From the NCBI RefSeq assembly GCF_001279775.1, contig NZ_LGDG01000232.1, positions 1 to 64,000 on the forward strand: DNA of 64,000 nucleotides. The letters are read 5' to 3'. This stretch comes from Streptomyces sp. MMG1533 (GTDB lineage: Bacteria > Actinomycetota > Actinomycetes > Streptomycetales > Streptomycetaceae). Shown piece after piece: positions 58,819-64,000 of this stretch. The notes under the pieces were generated by a model. The model worked only from the letters and a program-made list of their open reading frames with translations, did not search any database and was not told where the DNA came from. A program made the position numbers and the translations under genes. Every line of letters begins with the position of its first letter. Position 1 is the first letter of the stretch.

Positions 58819-59663
58819 CGTCGCCGTCGCCGGAATGCGCCCGACTGGCCGCAGCACTGCGGGAGTTGAAGGCGCAGACCGGCCTGAGCATGGCGGGCCT
58901 CGCGTCGAAGACCCCGTTCAGCAAGTCGTCCTGGGAGCGCTATCTCAACGGCAAGACGCTGCCGCCGCGCGAGGCGGTGCAGGAACTGTGCCATCTCGCC
59001 GGCAAACCGGACGGGCGGTGTCTGGCGCTGTGGGAGATCGCGGAGTCGGAATGGAGCGGGCGCGGGACAGAAGCACCGCGGACGGGTGGGTCTGCGGAGC
59101 CGGAGCCGTCCGCGACTCCCGTTCCGGCCCCGGCTGCGCCAGAGGTGACGCGTGCCGGTCACAGGGGTGTGGCGGCCGTGGCGGTCCTCGCGTCGGTGTG
59201 TGCCGTGGCCGTCGGGGGCGTGACGGTGGCCCTCTTCCTGCTGCCGCGTCAGGACGGCGGACCTCGGGGGTCGGCGTCGCCCTCCGCGACCGGGCCGCGC
59301 TGCCGGGGAGCCGCCTGTGAGGGCAAGAACCCGATAGACACGGTGTGCGCCGCCGCGCCGGACACCCTCGCCTCGCACCGCACGGCCACCGGTGCCTGGA
59401 TGGAACTGCGGTTCAGCGCGGAGTGCGGAACCAGTTGGGCGCGGATGTGGGGCACGCGGATCGGCGACCGGGTCGAGATGACCGTGGGCGGTCGTGACGT
59501 GCTGGGCGGTTGGGTCCGCAGCGCGGAGGTCGAGGACGACGTCGACGCGGCGGCCTACGTCTACACCCCCATGGCCGTGACCCGCCCCGGAACCCTCGTC
59601 GAGGCATGTTTCCGGCCCGCTGCGGGTGGCAAGAGGGAGTGCTTCGAGGGCCGCGTACGTTAG
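58815..59663 (+). CDS. XRE helix-turn-helix membrane protein with DUF2690-like extracellular domain
   Basis: 282 residues from ATG 58815, overlapping the previous stop by 4 bp. The HTH (ALRELKAQTGLSMAGLASKT; PFSKSSWERYLNGKTLPPRE) is close to that of the preceding protein. A Pro/Ala linker and transmembrane helix (GVAAVAVLASVCAVAVGGVT) lead to an outer domain with Cys pairs (RCRGAACEGKNP; DTVCAAAPDTLA; FSAECGTSWARMWG), the DUF2690 pattern. The pair may form a hetero-complex. Function unknown. Confidence 0.83.
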   Translation: MTSPSPECARLAAALRELKAQTGLSMAGLASKTPFSKSSWERYLNGKTLPPREAVQELCHLAGKPDGRCLALWEIAESEWSGRGTEAPRTGGSAEPEPSATPVPAPAAPEVTRAGHRGVAAVAVLASVCAVAVGGVTVALFLLPRQDGGPRGSASPSATGPRCRGAACEGKNPIDTVCAAAPDTLASHRTATGAWMELRFSAECGTSWARMWGTRIGDRVEMTVGGRDVLGGWVRSAEVEDDVDAAAYVYTPMAVTRPGTLVEACFRPAAGGKRECFEGRVR

Positions 59664-59713
59664 CGGCCCGGCCGCCGCCGCCGCTGTCAGTGGCGACCCC
59701 TACAGTCACCGGC

Positions 59714-60748
59714 ATGGCGACACTTCCCAACCCCCTGCCGAGACTTGCGACCCTCGGCCTCCGACTCCCGCCCGGGAGACTGGTCGACGAGACGCCCGAC
59801 GGCCCCTGGCACGAACCGCTGCTGTGGTACGCCGAGCAGCCCCCGTCCCCCGGTGACTGGTCGGCGCTGGCGGCGCCCGCCGCGCGGGTCGGGCTGCTGC
59901 CCGTGCTCGTGGACACGGACGGCGTGCATGGCGGCGGCCCGGAGAACTGGGCGCTACGGCCCGAGTCGATGTCGTACCCCGGGGACCACGACGCCGAGGA
60001 CGTGCTCGCGGAGTTCTGGGAGGAGTACGCGGAGTACGCCGCCGGGGCGGACGAGGACCACCCGGGCCGGGAAGCATTCGTCGAGCCCAAGGGCGAGGGC
60101 GAGCCGCCCACGCACGACGAGGCCGACGAACAGCCGTCGTACGACGAAGCCGACACAGCCGACACAGCGGACGCAACCGAGGCAACCGACGAGCAGGCCC
60201 CTCACGACGAGACGGGCGCCCCCTTCACTGGGGCCGGGGCTGGGGCCGGGGCTGGGGCCGGGGCTGGGGCCGGGGCCGGGGCTGGGGCCGGGGCCGGGGC
60301 TGGGGCCTGGCCCGGCCTCGCCCCCGCCGGCCGGGAGGCCGTCGATCCGGACGCGCGGGCGGCGGAGGTCGCCGACTCGGTGCGCGGCGGCAGGGGCTCC
60401 GCCTTCCACCACCCGCGTCTCGCCCTGGTCCCGGCCCGCCGCTCCGCCGACATCCCGGCGGCGATCGGCTGGACCGGCCCGCTGAACCACGACAACGACG
60501 TGGCCCGGCTCTGCTCGGTCCTGCGTTCCTGGGAGGACCGCTTCGGCATACGGGTCGTGGCGCTCACGTCCGACACCCTGGTCGTGTCCGTCGCCGCCCC
60601 GCCCACCACCCCCGCCGAGGCCGAGGCGGTCGCCGCCGAGCACTTCGCGTTCTGCCCGGACAACATCCTGCAGAACGGCCCGGACGACCTGCGCGGCTAT
60701 GCCAAGGAACTCATCGGTGAACACGCCTGGTCCTTCTGGTGGGACTGA
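59714..60748 (+). CDS. DUF4253 family protein
   Basis: 344 residues from ATG 59714. The N-terminal part has LPPGRLVDETPDGPWHEPLL, and the C-terminal DUF4253 core has FGIRVVALTSDTLVVSVAAP and AEHFAFCPDNILQNGPDDLR ending AWSFWWD. Between them lie an acidic linker (EEYAEYAAGADEDHPG) and a long Gly-Ala tract (about residues 175-197) from a GGGGCT/GGGGCC microsatellite. Soluble; function unknown. Confidence 0.82.
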   Translation: MATLPNPLPRLATLGLRLPPGRLVDETPDGPWHEPLLWYAEQPPSPGDWSALAAPAARVGLLPVLVDTDGVHGGGPENWALRPESMSYPGDHDAEDVLAEFWEEYAEYAAGADEDHPGREAFVEPKGEGEPPTHDEADEQPSYDEADTADTADATEATDEQAPHDETGAPFTGAGAGAGAGAGAGAGAGAGAGAGAGAWPGLAPAGREAVDPDARAAEVADSVRGGRGSAFHHPRLALVPARRSADIPAAIGWTGPLNHDNDVARLCSVLRSWEDRFGIRVVALTSDTLVVSVAAPPTTPAEAEAVAAEHFAFCPDNILQNGPDDLRGYAKELIGEHAWSFWWD

Positions 60749-60761
60749 CCCGGCAGTCCCC

Positions 60762-61610
60762 TCACACCAGCAGCGTCATCCCCACCGGAGCCGCGACCTC
60801 GAAGTCCTCCTCCAGAACCCGACGCGCCTCCGCCTCGTCCGTCACCTCCCGCTCCCTCACTGTGCCGTCAGCCCATGTCTCGGTGAGGAGCGGGCCGTGG
60901 AGGAGGAGGTGGCGGTCGGGGGTGACACGCTGCACGTAGAGGCGCTGGGTGAAGGGCGAGCGCGGGTTCGTTCCGATGTGCCAGTTGATGACCTCGAAGT
61001 CGGGCTTCTCGAACGGCTCCAGCGTGAACGCGTACTGCGCCCGCCAGGCGCCAGCCCCCTCGTCCTTCTCCCGCGAGTACGCCTCGAGCACCCACATCTC
61101 CAACGGCCCTCGGTGCGCCTCCGCGTGCATCAGCCGGTGTCGCCGTCCCGCGTCCGGGAACTCGGCGCCGACCACCAGTGGCACCGGCTCCAGCAACGCC
61201 CCGATGGCCCCGAACCCGACGTCGGCCAGATACGGCGCCGGCTCCCCCGGCACCTCCACGAGCAGCGCCATGTGCGTGCGCGGCCGGCTCTCGATGCGGT
61301 CCGCGCCCACGACGACGCGGGCGGCCAGCCGGGTCACCCGAAAGCCCAGCGCCTCCAGCGCCAGCGAGAACAGCGTGTTGTGCTCGTAGCAGTAGCCGCC
61401 GCGCCGGCTGTGGACCAACTTGGCCATGAGGTCGGCGGGTTCGAGGGAGGGCGCGCTGCGCCTGAGGGGGTCCAGGTTCTCGAAGGGGATGCCTCGCATG
61501 TGCGCCAGATGCACACCCTGCAGCGTCGCCACGCCGGCCCGCCGCTCCCCCTCCCAACCGATCCGCTCGAGATACGCGTCGAGGTCGAACTCCACAGTGT
61601 CATCGGACAT
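60762..61610 (-). CDS. arylamine N-acetyltransferase (NAT)
   Basis: 282 residues. The NAT catalytic triad is visible: Cys74 in HSRRGGYCYEHN (after GIPFENLDPL), His in THMALLVEV, and Asp in PYLADVGFGA. The enzyme transfers acetyl from acetyl-CoA to arylamines or hydrazines in the cytoplasm. NAT homologues can also close amide bonds in some macrolactam pathways, but nothing nearby suggests that. Single gene, convergent with the DUF4253 gene. Confidence 0.9.
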   Translation of the reverse strand: MSDDTVEFDLDAYLERIGWEGERRAGVATLQGVHLAHMRGIPFENLDPLRRSAPSLEPADLMAKLVHSRRGGYCYEHNTLFSLALEALGFRVTRLAARVVVGADRIESRPRTHMALLVEVPGEPAPYLADVGFGAIGALLEPVPLVVGAEFPDAGRRHRLMHAEAHRGPLEMWVLEAYSREKDEGAGAWRAQYAFTLEPFEKPDFEVINWHIGTNPRSPFTQRLYVQRVTPDRHLLLHGPLLTETWADGTVREREVTDEAEARRVLEEDFEVAAPVGMTLLV

Positions 61611-61680
61611 GCCCTCACCGTATGGACACCGCGCACCCCCGTCTGCGCCCGAGGGCAGGAACCGTCCCCCTCCTTTGGAC

Positions 61681-62889
61681 CTAGTCCTCCCCGAGGAGCC
61701 CCTTCCCCAGCCTCCGCAACCCCTCCCCGATCTCCTCGGGCGTCTGCGTCACGAAGCACAGCCGCAGCGTCGAACGGTCCGGCTCTCCGGCATGGAAGGG
61801 CGCCCCCGGCACATACGCCACGTCGTGCCGCACCACCCGCGGCAGCAGCTCAGTCGTGTCGTACGACGACGGCAGCCGGGCCCAGAGGAACATCCCGCCC
61901 TCCGGCCGGCTCCAGGCCGACCCCTCCGGCAGCGCCTCCGCCAGCCCCGCGAGCATCGCGTCCCGCCGCTCCCGGTACACCCCGGCGACCCGCACGACGT
62001 GGGCGTCCAGGTCCCGGTCGGCCAAGTAGCGTGCCGCGGCGAGCTGGTTGACCGTCGGCGTGTGCAGGTCGGCGGCCTGCTTGGCGACCGCGCAGGCCCG
62101 CCGCAGCGAGCCCGGCGCCCGCAGCCACCCCAGCCGCAGCCCCGGCGCCATGACCTTGGAGAAGGAGCCGAGCAGGACCGTACGGTCCTCCGCGCCCGCG
62201 TACGTGGCGATCCACGGCACCCGCTCCCCCTCGAACCGCAGCTCCCCGTACGGATCGTCCTCGACGATCCACAGCCCCCGCCGAGCGGCGACGGCGGCGA
62301 CCGCGGCCCGCCGCGAGGCCGGCAGCGTACGGCCCGTCGGATTCTGGAACGTCGGCACGGTGTACAGCAGCTTGGGCCGCTCCCGCACCACCAAATCCTC
62401 CAGCGCCTCCGGATCCAGCCCCTCCCCGTCGCCCGGCACCGCCACCACCCGCGCCCCGGCGAAGCCGAAGGCCTGAAGTGCCGCCAGATAACAGGGGTTT
62501 TCGACGAGGACCGTGTCCCCGGGTTCCACCAGCGCGGTCGCCAGCAGGGACAGAGCCTGCTGCGAACCGGTCGTGACGAGAACATCGTCGGCCTCGGTCG
62601 GCAGCCCACGCACCGACATCCGTCCCGCCAGCGCGGCCCGCAACCCCGGCTCGCCCTCGGTGGTGGAGTACTGCAACGCCCGCTCGGGCGCTTGAGCGAG
62701 CACCGCCCGATACGCGTCCGCGATCCCGTCCACGTCGAACAGTTCCGGCGCCGGCAGCCCGCCCGCGAAGTTGATCACCTCGGGGCGGGCGGTGACGGCG
62801 AGGATGTCGCGTACGGCCGAGCCACCGACCGACCTGGCCCGCGCGGCGAGTGGCGGCGCGGGCACGACATCAACCTCGGCAACGGTCAT
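61681..62889 (-). CDS. PLP-dependent aminotransferase, 2-aminoadipate/MocR-catalytic-domain type
   Basis: 402 residues, fold type I. NPTGRTLPAS and YTVPTFQNP (substrate loop) are followed by IVEDDPYGELRFEG (PLP-binding Asp) and LLGSFSKVMAPGLRLGW (Schiff-base Lys), then RLCFVTQTPEEI (carboxylate Arg). It resembles the LysN/2-aminoadipate and valine-pyruvate-type enzymes and lacks a GntR DNA-binding part. Substrate is unknown. Start ATG 62889. Confidence 0.9.
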   Translation of the reverse strand: MTVAEVDVVPAPPLAARARSVGGSAVRDILAVTARPEVINFAGGLPAPELFDVDGIADAYRAVLAQAPERALQYSTTEGEPGLRAALAGRMSVRGLPTEADDVLVTTGSQQALSLLATALVEPGDTVLVENPCYLAALQAFGFAGARVVAVPGDGEGLDPEALEDLVVRERPKLLYTVPTFQNPTGRTLPASRRAAVAAVAARRGLWIVEDDPYGELRFEGERVPWIATYAGAEDRTVLLGSFSKVMAPGLRLGWLRAPGSLRRACAVAKQAADLHTPTVNQLAAARYLADRDLDAHVVRVAGVYRERRDAMLAGLAEALPEGSAWSRPEGGMFLWARLPSSYDTTELLPRVVRHDVAYVPGAPFHAGEPDRSTLRLCFVTQTPEEIGEGLRRLGKGLLGED

Positions 62890-63007
62890 GGCGGCTCCTT
62901 CGACTGCGACGGTGGACGAAAAACGACCCGTGCCGCGCAGCCTAAGGAAATACGTGCCGCCTACAAGCAGGTTTCCGCGATACGGACGGGCACTCCCGCG
63001 TCGGCCC

Positions 63008-63910
63008 TCAGCCCTTCAGGCCGGTCGCCCCATAGACGTTGATGTCGTCGTCCGTCACGTCGTTGATGTCCCGGTAGCGGATCTTCTCGATGTCGTCGAG
63101 CGCCTCGAAGTCGTCCGGATCGATGGCCGGCGGAGCGGGGGCGGGGTCCGGGTTCCACTGGTGGACGGGGACGACTCCGGGCTCGTCGAGCGTGATGCCG
63201 GGCGTCCGGGTGAAGAACCGCTCGACCTCGTCCTTCGTCCGGAACACGAAGGTGAACCCGCGCTCGGTGTAGGTCCGTTGCACCGCTCGGGTCGGCTCGG
63301 GATGCATCTCGTCGGTGAGGTGGGTGAGCACGAGACGGCTGCCGGAGGGCAGCGCGTCCGCCAGGTCGCGCACGACCTGGTAGGCCTCCCCGTCCTCGAC
63401 GAAGTGCAGGAGCGCCACCAGGCACAGGGCGATCGGCTCGTCGAAGTCGAGGGTCTTGGCGGCCTGTTCGAGGATCTGGCCCGGTTCGCGCAGGTCGGCG
63501 TCGATGTAGTCGGTACGCCCCTCGGGCCCGCTGGTCAGCAGGGCACGCGCGTGGGCGAGGACGACGGGGTCGTGGTCGACGTAGACCACCCTCGACTCGG
63601 GAATGATCCGCTGAGCGATCTGGTGGACGTTCTCCCCGGTGGGCAGCCCGGTGCCGATGTCGAGGAACTGACGGATGCCGTGGTCCGCGGCCATCCTCGT
63701 CACGGCACGGCGCATGAAGTCACGGTTGTGCCGTACGTCGAGGTAGCCACGCGGGTTGGCGGACAGCGCCGCCGCAGCCGCCGCGCGGTCCATCGGGTAG
63801 TTGTCCTTGCCGCCGAGAAAAACGTCATAAACACGGGCCGGGTGCGCCTTGGTGGTGTCGATCCTCCTTCTCAGTTCGGCGGGGTCCTGGCTGAGGGCGT
63901 CACCGGACAT
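63008..63910 (-). CDS. SAM-dependent methyltransferase of the DUF574 family
   Basis: 300 residues from ATG 63910. It begins with the family pattern AELRRRIDTTKAHPARVYDV, FLGGKDNYPMDRAAA, then QFLDIGTGLPTGENVHQIAQ (SAM-binding GxGxP), VVYVDHDPVVLAHARALL and LCLVALLHFVEDGEAY. Streptomyces carry dozens of such paralogues; physiological substrates are unknown. It ends before a 90-bp edge region with no gene. Confidence 0.88.
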   Translation of the reverse strand: MSGDALSQDPAELRRRIDTTKAHPARVYDVFLGGKDNYPMDRAAAAAALSANPRGYLDVRHNRDFMRRAVTRMAADHGIRQFLDIGTGLPTGENVHQIAQRIIPESRVVYVDHDPVVLAHARALLTSGPEGRTDYIDADLREPGQILEQAAKTLDFDEPIALCLVALLHFVEDGEAYQVVRDLADALPSGSRLVLTHLTDEMHPEPTRAVQRTYTERGFTFVFRTKDEVERFFTRTPGITLDEPGVVPVHQWNPDPAPAPPAIDPDDFEALDDIEKIRYRDINDVTDDDINVYGATGLKG

Positions 63911-64000
63911 GGGCGTCTCCTCGGAGAGTCGGCGGACGGGCGGTCAACAACCTAACTCCCGACGGCACTTGATGGTGCCCGCCACCACGTTTCACAGATT

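Overview
The window is high-GC actinobacterial DNA and almost certainly comes from a Streptomyces chromosome. The support is dense genes with GTG and TTG starts, frequent 4-bp ATGA/GTGA stop-start overlaps, an AfsA/ScbR-type gamma-butyrolactone signalling locus, DUF5994, DUF3515, DUF3558 and DUF2637 proteins, a class I lysyl-tRNA synthetase next to argS, and a DUF574-type methyltransferase. Every call is made by reading the sequence; no database search was run.

Left part (1-6049): an arsenic-type block (ArsR, divergent ArsC, and the first codons of a gene running off the left edge), a possible stop-interrupted gene, a small membrane protein, an acetyltransferase, a STAS protein, a non-coding 22-bp tandem repeat, small conserved proteins and a LuxR-like regulator. 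Next (6010-17177) is a compact minus-strand phosphonate biosynthesis operon. It reads: small exported peptide, 2-oxoglutarate/Fe(II) oxygenase, fused FAD/Fe-S dehydrogenase, FAH-family enzyme, TauE/SafE permease, aminotransferase, two ATP-grasp ligases, PEP mutase, MFS exporter. There is no phosphonopyruvate decarboxylase. The likely route is therefore PEP to phosphonopyruvate to phosphonoalanine, followed by ATP-grasp peptide coupling and export. A tandem-repeat region and an MprAB-like two-component system lie upstream.

Middle (20012-26153): redox and transport genes with AraC and HxlR regulators. From 26163 to 31138 is a gamma-butyrolactone signalling locus: an AfsA-like synthase, its divergent receptor with an operator between them, a second TetR protein, and two tandem IS701-transposase-like proteins that seem to have lost their catalytic residues. 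The first of these has its own receptor-type operator. Directly beside it (31216-42408) is a second biosynthetic cluster, built around a 2-epi-5-epi-valiolone synthase. It has a VOC-fold protein, two cupin proteins, a ROK kinase, an HAD phosphatase, two dehydrogenases, a hydrolase, a membrane O-acyltransferase and an MFS pump. No aminotransferase, nucleotidyltransferase or glycosyltransferase is present, which points to a nitrogen-free and probably acylated C7-cyclitol.

Right part (42375-64000) is mostly core chromosome: MarR, a secreted protein, YnfA, an NTF2-like protein, an SDR, a phosphatase-acetyltransferase fusion, an isolated large serine recombinase of lower GC, RtcB, two DUF3558 lipoproteins, a DUF2637 protein, lysS/argS, a group of HTH-membrane-peptidoglycan-binding proteins, a DUF4253 protein, an arylamine N-acetyltransferase, an aminotransferase and a methyltransferase. 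No rRNA, tRNA or CRISPR array was seen.
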